NCBI RefSeq assembly: GCF_008180615.1
Contig: NZ_VTEH01000008.1
Coordinates: 1-44,430, forward strand
Direction of reading: 5' to 3'
DNA from: Rossellomorea vietnamensis
Lineage (GTDB): Bacteria > Bacillota > Bacilli > Bacillales > Bacillaceae_B
Length of the DNA stretch: 44,430 bases
Below the pieces are notes generated by a model. That model was not told the DNA's origin. It searched no databases and saw only the letters and a list, made by a program, of their open reading frames with translations. Positions 20,068-28,747 of the stretch are shown one piece after another. Both the position numbers and the translations under genes were made by a program. Every line of letters begins with the position of its first letter. Within the stretch, counting starts at the first letter, position 1.

Positions 20068-20161
20068 ATCTTTTCCAGCTATATCCCATCTTCGCATAAG
20101 AGATACTAAGCAGGGAAAGTGCCTTTGGTTCTTTCCCATTCTATACGAAGAGGTGTTTCGT

Positions 20162-20440
20162 TTGAATCATTTGTTGTCGAGGCTTTTCAGCCGCAGAAGA
20201 TCTTCCTTTGTAAATTTGTTTGGCCGGAGAAAAGGGATGAACAGAAGAATGATTTGGAGTTCCATCCTCAGCCTGGGAATGAGTGCAGCTGCGTATGGAC
20301 TGAACCGCAGGAAGAATAACCACTCATCCGGTTCAGTTCAGGGAGGGCTCATGAAAAACAGAAACATGAGTATGCTGCAGAACGCCATGGCCGAGTTTGC
20401 CAATGAGATTGCCCCTGACAATAAATACAACAAACGCTGA
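20162..20440 (+). CDS. DUF3918-like small basic protein
   Basis: The C-terminal two thirds contain MNRRMIWSSILSLGMSAAAY followed by GLNRRKNN, which matches the DUF3918 family of very small Bacillus proteins (YrzQ-like). A basic leader, LNHLLSRLFSRRRSSFVNLF, precedes it. GAGGTG at 20149 supports a TTG start at 20162 (92 residues). A start at ATG 20237, giving the usual short DUF3918 length, is also possible with GGAGAAAAGGG. The Arg-rich segments around one hydrophobic stretch suggest a small membrane-associated protein. A terminator follows. Confidence 0.65.
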   Translation: MNHLLSRLFSRRRSSFVNLFGRRKGMNRRMIWSSILSLGMSAAAYGLNRRKNNHSSGSVQGGLMKNRNMSMLQNAMAEFANEIAPDNKYNKR

Positions 20441-20448
20441 TACTCTTA

Positions 20449-20475
20449 TACCCGGGGCTTGCTCCGGGTATTTTT
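20449..20475 (+). terminator. Terminator after the DUF3918-like gene
   Basis: TACCCGGgGC / GCTCCGGGTA stem with a short TT loop, followed by TTTTT. Confidence 0.85.
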
Positions 20476-20483
20476 CCTATTGA

Positions 20484-20827
20484 AAGGCTGTTTTCACAAT
20501 CATTGTGGCTTTGGAAAAAACCAAGGGCCGGATTTCTCATCGGATACTAAGGGGTTCTCTCTCTAATAGGGGATAACAGCTCTTTTCTATTCATGCTAAC
20601 TAGGTTAGGTTATTCCGGTGAATGAAAATCGTTTTTTCGGAAGGCTCTTTTCGCAAAGATTGTGGCTGGTTTAAGTATTGGATTACCATTCCAGTCCCAC
20701 GTCTTCCGCACCAATCCTCTACGTTAAAGGGAGAAAGTTAAAATAGCATCCAAAAGCAACAATTTTTTAGAAAACAGCCTATCGGAATTACTAACATATA
20801 GCAGCAAAGCATACAAAATGAGAATAA
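20484..20827 (+). mobile_element. MITE-like element, copy B (type 1), split by copy C
   Basis: It starts AAGGCTGTTTTCACAATCAT, carries the family block GATACTAAGGGGTTCTCTCT and AACAGCTCTTTTCTATTC, and is interrupted at 20641-20781. It resumes with TCGGAATTACTAAC and AGCAGCAAAG before decaying. The right terminus is degenerate, so no target duplication can be read. Confidence 0.75.
20641..20781 (+). mobile_element. MITE-like element, copy C (type 2), nested in copy B
   Basis: A 141-bp element beginning AAGGCTCTTTTCGCAAAG and ending AGAAAACAGCCTA, with AGCAACAA before the right end. It is flanked by TCGG on both sides (20637-20640 and 20782-20785). Removing it and one TCGG restores TTTTTTCGGAATTACTAA, which matches intact type 1 copies, so the insertion is directly visible. 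Its interior is a shortened version of the palindromic repeat that hosts the group II intron. Confidence 0.88.
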
Positions 20828-20916
20828 TTAAAACAAGACCATTTTAGATATCGGAAGGAGAATGAGCAGCATTGTAGAAAGATGATGTGAGGAGAAATTT
20901 AAAGGAGGGACTTAAG

Positions 20917-21270
20917 ATGAAAAACCCGTTGAGCAAGAAAATCGGTGTACTACTTATCCCTGTAAGTGATATAGAAAAAGCCCGTGATTGGTATTGTGAC
21001 CTGCTGGGATTTCCTGCTGATGGCGAGATCATGTTTGGTCATCTATATGCACTGCCGATGAAAGGGACAGAGATCATTTTGGACAGCAAAATCTATTCAG
21101 AGGAAAATACATACAAGTTTCCGCCCTTTCATATCAATAAGGAGGACATCAAGGAATCCTATAAATATGTGAAAGAAAAGGGTGTAAGATCAGTCTCGGA
21201 AATCCAGCATGACCATTATTTTACCTTTCAGGATCCAGACGGCAACCATTTAATGGTCTGTGAGTGTTGA
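20917..21270 (+). CDS. VOC (glyoxalase/dioxygenase superfamily) protein
   Basis: A 117-residue single vicinal-oxygen-chelate module. The N-terminal strand is IGVLLIPVSDIEKARDWYCD, and the C-terminal DHYFTFQDPDGNHLMVCEC holds the metal-binding glutamate region. Such proteins bind a divalent metal and small electrophiles or antibiotics; the substrate is unknown. ATG 20917 has AAAGGAGGG upstream. The frame extends 10 codons further but without a binding site. It is a single gene. Confidence 0.85.
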   Translation: MKNPLSKKIGVLLIPVSDIEKARDWYCDLLGFPADGEIMFGHLYALPMKGTEIILDSKIYSEENTYKFPPFHINKEDIKESYKYVKEKGVRSVSEIQHDHYFTFQDPDGNHLMVCEC

Positions 21271-21428
21271 ATGTACCTCTATGTACTTTACCAATTAACA
21301 CTGCCTTAGAGGAACCCAAGCTCATATATAAAAACAATGCAAAAAATGGTGAGCAGTATTTTAAGACATCCTGAAAATATATGGTAAAATAATAAAAACT
21401 TATTTTACTAGTATAAGAGGTGTCGATT

Positions 21429-22133
21429 GTGAAAATCGTTTGCTTTGGTGACAGCTTGACTCGCGGTGTTTCTTTTGTAAAAGGAAGACTTCGAATATTG
21501 AAAGAGAATTATCCCAATACACTTCAACAATTATTTTCCGAAAACAATAAAGAGGTATCTGTCGTTAATAAAGGTGTTTTTAATGATAATTCTCATCACC
21601 TATTGGAACGACTTGAAAAAGACGTAATCATGGAAAAGCCTCAATATGTGATTATTGAAATCGGAGGTAATGACTGCAACTTCAAATGGAAGGAAGTAGC
21701 CGAAAAACCATGGGAAGAGCATAAGGCCATCGTACCGATGAATCAATATATAGAGAATATCAAGAGCATCATTACCAATCTTAAGGAGCATCAAATCACT
21801 CCTGTCATTGCAACTCTTCCTCCTCTGGATCCTGTTCGCTATTATAAAAACATCTCAGATAAATACAGCCCGTCCATCAGTCACTGGATAAGCGAAGTAG
21901 GCGGCATCGACTACTGGCACGGACTCTATAACCGAAATTTAAACAGACTGGCGGAAGAATGCAGCACACTCAAAGTAGATGTTAGATCAGCTCTCAAAAA
22001 AGCCGGCGATTTGGTTGATTTCATAAGTGACGACGGAATTCACTTAACAGCTGCCGGTTACAAAGTGCTTAGCGAGGAAATCTACCGAAACATTGAGAAG
22101 TGGAATAAAGAAGAGAAGGGGCTATCGACTTAA
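21429..22133 (+). CDS. SGNH/GDSL family hydrolase
   Basis: A 234-residue GDSL-type esterase/lipase. Block I FGDSLTRG holds the catalytic Ser. Block III IEIGGNDCNFKW gives the oxyanion Asn. Block V SDDGIHLTAAGYKVL holds the catalytic Asp and His. No signal peptide is present, so it is cytosolic. GTG at 21429 is chosen because AGAGGTG lies seven bases upstream; a GTG three codons earlier overlaps that site. It is a single gene, followed by a terminator at 22218. Confidence 0.88.
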   Translation: MKIVCFGDSLTRGVSFVKGRLRILKENYPNTLQQLFSENNKEVSVVNKGVFNDNSHHLLERLEKDVIMEKPQYVIIEIGGNDCNFKWKEVAEKPWEEHKAIVPMNQYIENIKSIITNLKEHQITPVIATLPPLDPVRYYKNISDKYSPSISHWISEVGGIDYWHGLYNRNLNRLAEECSTLKVDVRSALKKAGDLVDFISDDGIHLTAAGYKVLSEEIYRNIEKWNKEEKGLST

Positions 22134-22217
22134 CTTCCAGCCGAAAGGAAAGATATTCAACAAGAGATTCCATACAGGATGGACACCATACAATGTGGGA
22201 TAAAGAGGCAGTTCAAG

Positions 22218-22257
22218 GAGCATTTTAGTCATAATAGATGAACTGAAATGCTTTTTT
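22218..22257 (+). terminator. Terminator after the SGNH hydrolase gene
   Basis: AGCATTTTAGT pairs with ACTGAAATGCT (one imperfect pair), followed by TTTTTT. Confidence 0.75.
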
Positions 22258-22390
22258 ATTGTTTGCTCTGACTTAGTTAATTTTTAAAAAAATGGGGAAG
22301 TACTACGCCTATATCTCTCTGTCATTCTGGTTTTTCACTTTGCACGTTAGGGAAAATATATGTAACCTCACCTCGAAAGGAAGTGTGAAT

Positions 22391-23566
22391 GTGAAGATCA
22401 TTTCTGCTACCAGGATAATAGATGACATGGGAAGGGTCGTTTTCCCAAACAACGCAAGAAAAGCACTGAACTTGGAAGAAGATTATTTAATTATGAGAAT
22501 CGATAATAAGAAGCACCTTATAAACTTTAGCTCTTCAGGAAGAGGTAAGAAGGTGCCTATTGATGAAAGCGGGCGCATCCCCATTTCACCTGAGTATATG
22601 AACAAGCTGGGGTGGGAAACCGGAACAGAAATCGGTCTGTTTATGCAAGGCGAGGAAGGTGTCCTGCAAGGGAATGCCCCTTCTTGTGTGATTTGTGGAA
22701 GCAACCAGGCACTTCTTTTAATAAAGAAAACTCATGTTTGCGAGGATTGTATCCATACAGGTACTGAAGCATCAGTTGAGAGATGGTCAGCCGTCCTCGG
22801 TGATCTTTTTCAGGAATACAAAGAATACTGTGAAAAAGCCGTAACATTTACGAACACAGAAGACGTCCATAAAGCTAGAACAAAGGGAAGAAGGCTGCGT
22901 ACGCTCATCCATTTCATCGGAATAAAAAAAGATCATCCCTTATATAAATGCTTGAAGGAGGCTCATGACGTACTAGGAAAAGTAAGAGAGAACGATGTCT
23001 TCATTGAAGCCTTTGACAAAGAAGCAGAAAATAATAAGTACAGTGAGCTGTATAGTAAGTTCATCCAGAAGGTTGAAGAAGAAAGAGAAGAACATCGCAA
23101 TGAGCTGAAGCAGAAACTTCCCCATATAATCGATGATGAATTTTCAGTGCGCTGGACAACTTTTTCACAAGATGAGTTGAAGGACAGCGTGGTTAAATTG
23201 GATATAGATACAGCGTTGAAGCAGTATGAAAAGAAATTTGATGAACGGGTATTTAAATATAAGGAAATCAAAGATAAGAAATCGGATAAAGGGCTCGATG
23301 CACTTCACAGTGTGCGGAAACAAGCGAAGAAACTTAGGTATATCTGCAGCTTCCTTAATGAAGTTCAGTCCATAGACTACACAAGGAAATCCAAGCAGTA
23401 CAAAAAAGTTCAAAAAGATTACGGAGATATCATTGATTTACGAGACTGGATTCATGAAACCCGCAGTTTAAGTGAAAATATCCAGGATGACAGCGATGAT
23501 GTTAAAAAAGTAAGAAAACAGCTTAATCAAAGGTTGAAAAAGCTGGTCAAACAAGTGGAACTTTAA
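22391..23566 (+). CDS. AbrB-like / zinc-ribbon / CHAD domain fusion protein
   Basis: A 391-residue protein of unusual build. Residues 1-75 are AbrB/SpoVT-like, with two swapped-hairpin-type motifs (IIDDMGRVVFPNNARKAL and PIDESGRIPISPEYM). Next is a four-cysteine zinc ribbon (CVICG...CEDC, about residues 99-120). The C-terminal about 260 residues are a CHAD domain, with basic helices KARTKGRRLRTLIHFIG and LHSVRKQAKKLRYICSFL. CHAD domains bind polyphosphate; AbrB domains bind DNA. GTG 22391 is chosen because AAAGGAAG precedes it, and upstream codons lack a site. It could link DNA binding to polyphosphate, which is inference. Confidence 0.82.
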   Translation: MKIISATRIIDDMGRVVFPNNARKALNLEEDYLIMRIDNKKHLINFSSSGRGKKVPIDESGRIPISPEYMNKLGWETGTEIGLFMQGEEGVLQGNAPSCVICGSNQALLLIKKTHVCEDCIHTGTEASVERWSAVLGDLFQEYKEYCEKAVTFTNTEDVHKARTKGRRLRTLIHFIGIKKDHPLYKCLKEAHDVLGKVRENDVFIEAFDKEAENNKYSELYSKFIQKVEEEREEHRNELKQKLPHIIDDEFSVRWTTFSQDELKDSVVKLDIDTALKQYEKKFDERVFKYKEIKDKKSDKGLDALHSVRKQAKKLRYICSFLNEVQSIDYTRKSKQYKKVQKDYGDIIDLRDWIHETRSLSENIQDDSDDVKKVRKQLNQRLKKLVKQVEL

Positions 23567-23652
23567 CCTGAGAACGACCTGTGGCCATTGTGCGAGGATT
23601 CTTTTTAGATCACCCTGGCCATGTAAGCCATGACTTCAGAATAAAATGTAAA

Positions 23653-23688
23653 AACAAAAGCGAAAGACCTGCCATCTTTCGCTTGTTC
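23653..23688. terminator. Terminator, plus-strand end of the CHAD gene
   Basis: AACAAAAGCGAAAGA / TCTTTCGCTTGTT stem with a 7-base loop, followed by CTTA. Confidence 0.75.
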
Positions 23689-23704
23689 TTAAACCGTGAG
23701 GATT

Positions 23705-23750
23705 AACCAGGTGTCTGCTGCATAGAAGATGGGGCAGATACCTGGTTTCT
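23705..23750. terminator. Terminator between convergent genes
   Basis: AACCAGGTGTCTGC / GCAGATACCTGGTT stem (one G-T pair), then TTCTTTAT. It is adjacent to the end of the minus-strand chemoreceptor gene. Confidence 0.75.
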
Positions 23751-24599
23751 TTATAATTGTGAAGCATATTTATTAAGCTCTTTACTCATCTTTTCAATTT
23801 CATTGATAAATGCGGAAATTTCCTGGGTGGATGCCGCTTGATTTTCACCGACACTTACGACTCTTTCAACGGAAGCGGCCATTTCTTTCATGGAAAGCTG
23901 CAGGTTGGAAAGAATGCTCCGTACCTTCTCTGTGGAGGCTACGGTTTCACTTGATAATTTTCTGATTTCTTTAGCCACTACGTCAAACCCCCGTCCCATT
24001 TCTCCAGCACGAGCGGCTTCAATGGAAGCATTCAGCCCTAAGAGATTGGTTTGATCGGCAATCTTTTTAATCATCGTAATGACTTCATTTGTCTGCTCCA
24101 TCTCTGTCGCTGACTGAACGGATTGCTGTAGAAGCTGATGGCTTATGTCCGAAAGACCTTCAGCACCCTTTTCAACTTTACTGACACTTTCATTCGTATG
24201 CACTACAGAAGAGACAATCTGGTCTGCTATTCTTCTCAATTCCTTCTCGTTTTGTTCCTGCATCTGTATAGCAACCGCACCAATGACCTGCCCATCCGTA
24301 ATAATCGGATTGGCAAGTCCTGTGAATGGAAATCCAAAAAATTCAGCTGGGACTTCCTCTTTGATCACTCTTTTATTCTGTATACAATCGGCCAAGGGTT
24401 CCCTTGGATTTATTTTTGTCCCCGGTTTAACCCCCAAATCAATCTTACGGCTTGGATAATAGGCAAGCCATTCTTCGCGGTTTGTAATCCCGATCGCTAT
24501 ATCCGGCAGCATGGCTGAAATGAATTTCGTCACTTCTATATAATATTCTAAAGCGGGATGATTCACATTTGATTTATGTTTGTTTAGTGTGGTGTACAA
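23751..24599 (-). CDS. Soluble methyl-accepting chemotaxis-like protein (YfmS-like)
   Basis: A 282-residue cytosolic receptor with no membrane segments. The N-terminal about 120 residues are a small sensor domain ([40 protein letters not shown]). The C-terminal half is the MCP signalling hairpin with the conserved tip [24 protein letters not shown], written here as two adjoining motifs: [19 protein letters not shown] and [13 protein letters not shown]. subtilis YfmS is a soluble receptor of nearly the same size. The start TTG at 24599 has GAGGG upstream. It should bind CheW/CheA; the ligand is unknown. Confidence 0.87.
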   Translation of the reverse strand: MYTTLNKHKSNVNHPALEYYIEVTKFISAMLPDIAIGITNREEWLAYYPSRKIDLGVKPGTKINPREPLADCIQNKRVIKEEVPAEFFGFPFTGLANPIITDGQVIGAVAIQMQEQNEKELRRIADQIVSSVVHTNESVSKVEKGAEGLSDISHQLLQQSVQSATEMEQTNEVITMIKKIADQTNLLGLNASIEAARAGEMGRGFDVVAKEIRKLSSETVASTEKVRSILSNLQLSMKEMAASVERVVSVGENQAASTQEISAFINEIEKMSKELNKYASQL

Positions 24600-24742
24600 T
24601 GTAAGCCCTCATTCCTCTGTGACTAATGTACTAGTAGTATAGCAAACTGTCTTCATTCTTTCTATTCTGAAGGTGTAAAAAGGAGAGGAATCTTTTTTGT
24701 GAGCGTTCTAAGGGAACTCTGCATTTTTTAAGAAGTTTTTTT

Positions 24743-24780
24743 AAAAGCTCCTTTTTGCAAACTTTGCTGCTAATATATAT
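24743..24780 (-). repeat. MITE right-end remnant
   Basis: AAAGCTCCTTTTTGCAAACT then TTGCTGCTAATA resembles the inverted right terminus of the type 1 elements (AAGGCTCTTTTCGTAAAGTTTG). The rest of the element is missing. Confidence 0.5.
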
Positions 24781-24983
24781 TAACTTCATATGAGAAAAGC
24801 TTTATATTCTGTTAGCCAAAAAAAAATGAACTGCTTCCCGTTTCGCGAGAGAAATATTAGTACCAGGAGGGACTGCAGAAAGCAAAAATAATGCGATAAA
24901 TAGTATCGGGTGCTGTTTTGAATCAAATTTCTAATTAGTCTAAGAAATGGTTGAGTTATTCGTACCCTATCCTTTTCGTTTAA

Positions 24984-25100
24984 AGCAGCCACAACCTTTG
25001 CGAAAACAACTTTTTATAAGACTGTTTCCGCAAGAATTGTTACTTATGTATTCTCCCTGAATACTAAAGGTTTTCTTCCTATTGCAAGAGTATAGGACCA
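24984..25100. repeat. Rearranged MITE fragments
   Basis: AGCCACAACCTTTGCGAAAA is an inverted type 2 end. It is followed by a type 1 left part (GACTGTTTCCGCAAGAATTG, CTGAATACTAAAGGTTTTCT). The 560-base gap from 24600 to 25211 otherwise contains only the putative CstR sites at its right edge. Confidence 0.55.
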
Positions 25101-25171
25101 CAGGGGGTTACACAATATAAGCGTGACTAATATTTTCTGAAAAAGATGTGTAAGAAATACCAATAGGGGTA
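25095..25171 (+). promoter_or_regulatory. Two CstR-like operator sequences upstream of PDO 1
   Basis: GGACCACAGGGGGTTA (25095-25110) and ATACCAATAGGGGTA (25157-25171) resemble the ATACC-N5-GGGTA palindromes found elsewhere in the cluster. The second lies 40 bases before the gene. Confidence 0.6.
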
Positions 25172-25211
25172 AGGGAATTATGAGAATAAAAAAACCAAAA
25201 GGAGGACCACT

Positions 25212-26339
25212 ATGTCTGTAAAAGAGATCTCAACAAAAGAATTAACTCAAAAAGTATTAAGCAAAGAAAAGGTTTTTATCGTAGATGTTAGGAACACAGA
25301 TGCATTTGATGATTGGAAAGTTGAAGGCAGAAATGTAGAGGTCATTAATGCACCTTACACAGAAATTAAGGAAAAAAGCATTGATTCATTCCTTGATAAG
25401 CTTCCTGAATCTCAGACGATTCATGTAATTTGCGCTAAAGGAAATTCTTCTCTGAAAGCAGCAAATTTAATTGCCGAAGCAGGATATACTGATGTTTATT
25501 CAATTACAGGCGGAATGAGTGCGTGGAGTGAACACCTGGAGCCCATCAAAATTGGTGAATTGAAAGGGGGAGGGACCATTCATCAGTTTGTCCGGATCGG
25601 AAAAGGCTGTTTGTCATACTTAATACAGTCCAATGGAGAAGCTGCTATTGTGGATGCAGCTCGAATGACCGAGCCCTACAGAAAAATACTGGCAGAAAAT
25701 GATATCAAGTTGACTCGAGTGCTTGATACACACTTGCACGCTGATCATATTTCGGGGGGAAGAGAGCTCGCTGAAAACAGCGGGGCTGAATACTTTCTGC
25801 CTCCTAAAGATGCTGAGGATTTACAGTTCTCTTATGAGCCGGTCAAGGACGGGGACCAATACGAGGTAGGCTATTCCATCATCAAGGCTTTGTACTCCCC
25901 GGGGCATACTATCGGCAGTACTTCTTATATTATAGATGATCAGTTTTTACTTACAGGAGATATCCTTTTCATCGATTCGATCGGCCGCCCTGACCTTGCA
26001 GGTAAAGCAGAGGACTGGGTTGGAGATCTTCGTACAACGCTTTATCGCCGGTATAAAGACCTGGATGAAAATTTAATTGTTTTGCCTGCTCATTATATGG
26101 GAATCAATGAGATGAATGAAGATGGAAGTATATCTTCTAAACTTGGTACGCTCTATCAAGAAAACCATGGATTAAATATAGATGAAGAAGAAGAGTTCAG
26201 AAAAATTGTATCAGAAAACCTGCCGCCTCAGCCGAACTCTTATGAAGAGATCCGTAGAACGAATATGGGGAAAGAAAGTCCTGACGAAGACCAACAGACC
26301 GTGATGGAAACCGGGCCTAACCGTTGCGCAGTAAGATAG
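25212..26339 (+). CDS. Rhodanese-MBL fold persulfide dioxygenase-like protein 1
   Basis: A 375-residue two-domain protein. Residues 1-110 are rhodanese with active-site CAKGNSS (Cys74). Residues about 120-350 are a metallo-beta-lactamase fold of the ETHE1/persulfide dioxygenase group ([12 protein letters not shown] near 171, [31 protein letters not shown]). Fe(II) persulfide dioxygenases oxidise glutathione-, bacillithiol- or CoA-persulfide to sulfite. B. subtilis YrkH and S. aureus CstB are related; CstB has its rhodanese at the other end. GGAGG precedes ATG 25212. It is the first gene of a two-gene unit with the DUF302 gene, probably under CstR control. Confidence 0.9.
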   Translation: MSVKEISTKELTQKVLSKEKVFIVDVRNTDAFDDWKVEGRNVEVINAPYTEIKEKSIDSFLDKLPESQTIHVICAKGNSSLKAANLIAEAGYTDVYSITGGMSAWSEHLEPIKIGELKGGGTIHQFVRIGKGCLSYLIQSNGEAAIVDAARMTEPYRKILAENDIKLTRVLDTHLHADHISGGRELAENSGAEYFLPPKDAEDLQFSYEPVKDGDQYEVGYSIIKALYSPGHTIGSTSYIIDDQFLLTGDILFIDSIGRPDLAGKAEDWVGDLRTTLYRRYKDLDENLIVLPAHYMGINEMNEDGSISSKLGTLYQENHGLNIDEEEEFRKIVSENLPPQPNSYEEIRRTNMGKESPDEDQQTVMETGPNRCAVR

Positions 26340-26376
26340 AAACGTTTATAAAATAATCAAAAAGGAGAGGTTGCTC

Positions 26377-26760
26377 ATGTTTGATTACACTCTTACAACA
26401 CCGAAAACCATTGATGAGGCAGTGAATAGCCTGGAAGCAAGCTTGAAGGAAGAACAATTCGGGGTACTCTGGACTTTTGATATAAAGGACAAACTTCAGG
26501 AAAAAGGATTGGAGTTCGAAAAAGAATTCAGGGTACTGGAAGTCTGCAACCCGAAAGAAGCGCAAAGAGTACTGAATGAGAACACTATGGCTGGCTATTT
26601 CCTTCCGTGTAAAATAGTCGTTTATGAAGAGGGAGGGGAAACGAGAATAGGGATGCCGAAACCAACCTCACTCATCTCCATGCTGAATGATGAAAAGTTG
26701 AAAGAATTTGCAAAAGATATTGAAGCACGCTTAATGGGCTGTATGGAAAAAAGCATCTAA
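26377..26760 (+). CDS. DUF302 family protein
   Basis: A 127-residue DUF302 protein. The core signature is FGVLWTFDIKDKLQEKGLEF, with RVLEVCNPKEAQRVL and the late IGMPKPTSLISMLND. DUF302 proteins occur near sulfur and redox genes in many bacteria, but the activity is not known. AAAGGAGAGG lies upstream of ATG 26377. It is 37 bases after the persulfide dioxygenase-like gene and before a terminator, so both are one transcript. Confidence 0.88.
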   Translation: MFDYTLTTPKTIDEAVNSLEASLKEEQFGVLWTFDIKDKLQEKGLEFEKEFRVLEVCNPKEAQRVLNENTMAGYFLPCKIVVYEEGGETRIGMPKPTSLISMLNDEKLKEFAKDIEARLMGCMEKSI

Positions 26761-26777
26761 GAAAGAGGAAAGCTTAC

Positions 26778-26808
26778 AGGATGAATTCAAATGGATTCAT
26801 CCTTTTCT
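26778..26808 (+). terminator. Terminator after the DUF302 gene
   Basis: AGGATGAAT / ATTCATCCT, a perfect 9-bp stem with an 8-base loop, then TTTTCT. Confidence 0.82.
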
Positions 26809-27163
26809 ATAATCTTTCATAGGTATTGCAAGCATTGCCATTGATTATGCAAAATTTTATGTGATACAGTTGCATCAATGATTAATAAGTTTACTCAACG
26901 ATCAACATGGAAATTGTAGAAGGACAATTTCGCGACCTTTAAAAAACTGAATTTATGAAAGATGATTAGGAATCTCATTTAATATTCATTTTGGAGCATG
27001 GTGATCATTATCCAATCATGTTGCACACTTTTAACTGGAAGATTAGCTCTTAACCACAAATGGGGGAACTTTAAAAGGTTAAGGTTAATTTGGCAGCCAA
27101 GACGCCGCTTTACTAAAGAGCAAAAACTTTTCAAGCGGGTTAGAAATAGATCCAGAAAAGAGG
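26809..27163. other. Non-coding interval before the cst promoter
   Basis: About 355 bases. The short frames present lack ribosome binding sites and resemble no family. I see no hairpin or repeat of note. Confidence 0.5.
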
Positions 27164-27192
27164 TTGACATTATACCTGTAGGGGTATATAAT
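27164..27192 (+). promoter_or_regulatory. Promoter with CstR-like operator in its spacer
   Basis: TTGACA (27164-27169), a 17-base spacer and TATAAT (27187-27192). The spacer is almost entirely ATACCTGTAGGGGTAT (27172-27186 core), a CsoR/CstR-type palindrome. A bound tetramer would block RNA polymerase directly, as expected for a repressed sulfide/persulfide operon. Confidence 0.85.
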
Positions 27193-27243
27193 AACTCATG
27201 TAAGCAAGATGATTCCTTATAAATTGATAAGGGCGGTATAAAA

Positions 27244-27621
27244 ATGTTATTATTGATTATCATAGCTGGCACCATAATGGTTGCATTGTATAATAGATAC
27301 TTTCCTGTCAGAGGAGTTCAGTGCAGCACTGAAATTCCAACAGAGACGGAATCGATACTCATACTAGATGTTCGGGATTATAACCAGTCATCTGCCAATC
27401 CTATACCTCACGCTGTTAATCTCCCAGTGGCGTATATCAATAGAAACTGGGACGATGTAGCAGCCACCCGGATACATGTCGCAGCATCCACTCCGCTTGA
27501 AAAAAACATGAGCATCCGGATGCTGAAAAGAAAAGGATATAAGGTTGCAGGTTATACTTTGACTGAAAAACAATCTCCGCCAAAACAGAATAAGGGAAAG
27601 GGGTATTGTTATGGAATATAA
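27244..27621 (+). CDS. Membrane-anchored rhodanese-like protein lacking the catalytic Cys
   Basis: A 125-residue protein. One N-terminal membrane helix (MLLLIIIAGTIMVALYNRYF) is followed by a rhodanese fold (SILILDVRDYNQ, IPHAVNLPVAYI). Where active rhodaneses have a Cys loop it reads HVAASTPLEKNMS, so the sulfur-carrying residue is Ala. The C terminus GYCYGI carries one Cys. It is therefore an inactive or regulatory rhodanese. It is the first gene after the operator-promoter and overlaps the repressor gene by 11 bases, so the two are translationally coupled. Confidence 0.75.
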   Translation: MLLLIIIAGTIMVALYNRYFPVRGVQCSTEIPTETESILILDVRDYNQSSANPIPHAVNLPVAYINRNWDDVAATRIHVAASTPLEKNMSIRMLKRKGYKVAGYTLTEKQSPPKQNKGKGYCYGI

Positions 27622-27871
27622 TGATGGGGTCAAGAATCGTGTGAAACGCATGGAAGGACAGTTAAGAGGCGTTCTGAAAATGATGGAAGAAAACAAAGAT
27701 TGTAAAGAAGTCATCACTCAATTATCCGCTGTCCGTTCTGCAGTAGATAGAACAGTCGGTGTTATTGTAAGTTCCAACCTCGTCGAATGTGTCCTGGAAG
27801 CGGAGAAACGTGGAGAAAAATCTGACGACATGATAAAAGAGGCTGTCAACCTGCTGGTTAAAAGCAGATAA
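27611..27871 (+). CDS. cstR: CstR-type persulfide-sensing repressor (CsoR family)
   Basis: An 86-residue, all-helical CsoR-family repressor: VKNRVKRMEGQLRGVLKMM with Cys31, then AVDRTVGVIVSSNLVEC ending at Cys60. The Cu(I) ligand His of CsoR is absent; the position between the cysteines reads SAVRSAVDR. Paired Cys31/Cys60 is exactly the CstR pattern, in which persulfides cross-link the two residues between subunits and release DNA. B. subtilis YrkD is a relative. AAAGGGG precedes ATG 27611. It probably controls every palindrome listed in this cluster, including its own promoter at 27164. Confidence 0.88.
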   Translation: MEYNDGVKNRVKRMEGQLRGVLKMMEENKDCKEVITQLSAVRSAVDRTVGVIVSSNLVECVLEAEKRGEKSDDMIKEAVNLLVKSR

Positions 27872-27882
27872 TACTAAAAGGG

Positions 27883-27925
27883 TTGACAACCTTTTTTTCA
27901 CATAGTAACATACCCCTATAGGTAT
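27883..27925 (+). promoter_or_regulatory. Promoter and CstR-like operator before tusA 1
   Basis: TTGACA (27883-27888), 17 bases, then TAACAT as a weak -10. ATACCCCTATAGGTAT (27910-27925) overlaps the likely start point and is nearly a perfect palindrome. Confidence 0.75.
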
Positions 27926-27953
27926 AAACAAAAAAATACTTGGAGGTATAAAT

Positions 27954-28181
27954 ATGAAAGCAGATAAGGTATTAGATGCAAAAGGTTTGGCTTGTCCAAT
28001 GCCAATCGTCAAAACAAAGAAGGCTATGAAGGATTTGGAACCAGGTCAAGTACTGGAGGTTCTTACAACTGATAAGGGCGCTAAGAATGACCTAACAGCA
28101 TGGGCAAAATCAACCGGTCACGAAATGCTGGACCATAAAGAAGAAAGTGATATCTTTACTTTCTGGATTAAAAAGGGATAA
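27954..28181 (+). CDS. TusA-family sulfur carrier 1
   Basis: A 75-residue TusA/SirA-like protein with the Cys motif LDAKGLACPMPIVKTKKAM (Cys17) and the C-terminal DIFTFWIKKG. TusA proteins take persulfide sulfur from rhodaneses or DsrE partners on this Cys and pass it on. It is very similar to the protein at 31514 and to the TusA half of the fusion at 29536. B. subtilis YrkI is the same kind of protein. It begins the unit driven by the 27883 promoter, with TTGGAGG upstream. Confidence 0.9.
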   Translation: MKADKVLDAKGLACPMPIVKTKKAMKDLEPGQVLEVLTTDKGAKNDLTAWAKSTGHEMLDHKEESDIFTFWIKKG

Positions 28182-28198
28182 TTTTTTTAACAATTTTA

Positions 28199-28213
28199 AT
28201 ACCCTATAGGGTA
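28199..28213 (+). promoter_or_regulatory. CstR-like operator before the DsrE gene
   Basis: TACCCTATAGGGTA is a perfect 14-bp palindrome (28200-28213), followed at once by a further half site GGGGTAA. Confidence 0.75.
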
Positions 28214-28251
28214 GGGGTAAATAAATAAAAGTTAATCAGGAGGAGAAAACA

Positions 28252-28731
28252 ATGACAGACAAAAAAAGAACAACAATCGTATTATTCAGCGGAGATTATG
28301 ATAAGACCATGGCTGCTTACATCATTGCAAACGGGGCGGCGGCATATGATCACGAAGTTACCATCTTTCATACTTTTTGGGGATTGAACGCGCTTCGGAA
28401 AGATGAGAATATCGAAGTGAAAAAAGGATTCATGGAAAAGATGTTCGGCAAGATGATGCCAAGAGGTGCAGATAAAATGGGGCTCTCCAATATGAACTTT
28501 GCGGGGATGGGACCAAAGATGATCAAGGGAGTCATGAAGAAACATAATGCAATGTCACTTCCTGCTTTGATTGAAATGGCTCAGGAACAGGATGTAAAAC
28601 TTGTTTCTTGCACGATGACAATGGATCTTCTTGGTTTGCAAAAAGAAGAATTATTGGATAATATCGAGTATGCTGGGGTTGCAGCATATTTAGCGGATGC
28701 AGAAGACGGTAACGTTAACCTGTTCATCTAA
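28252..28731 (+). CDS. yrkE: DsrE/DsrF/DrsH-like sulfur relay protein (YrkE)
   Basis: A 159-residue DsrE-superfamily protein. TTIVLFSGDYDKTMAAYIIA is the N-terminal strand-helix, EVTIFHTFWGLNAL follows, and VKLVSCTMTMDLLGLQKEEL contains the likely sulfur-accepting Cys. Cys is absent elsewhere. The Met-rich middle (KMMPRGADKMGLSNMNFAGM) is typical of YrkE-like proteins. DsrE proteins act as cytosolic persulfide acceptors with TusA. Strong AGGAGG lies before ATG 28252. The next gene begins about 17 bases after its stop. Confidence 0.9.
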   Translation: MTDKKRTTIVLFSGDYDKTMAAYIIANGAAAYDHEVTIFHTFWGLNALRKDENIEVKKGFMEKMFGKMMPRGADKMGLSNMNFAGMGPKMIKGVMKKHNAMSLPALIEMAQEQDVKLVSCTMTMDLLGLQKEELLDNIEYAGVAAYLADAEDGNVNLFI

Positions 28732-28747
28732 TAAGGGGGTCAATTAC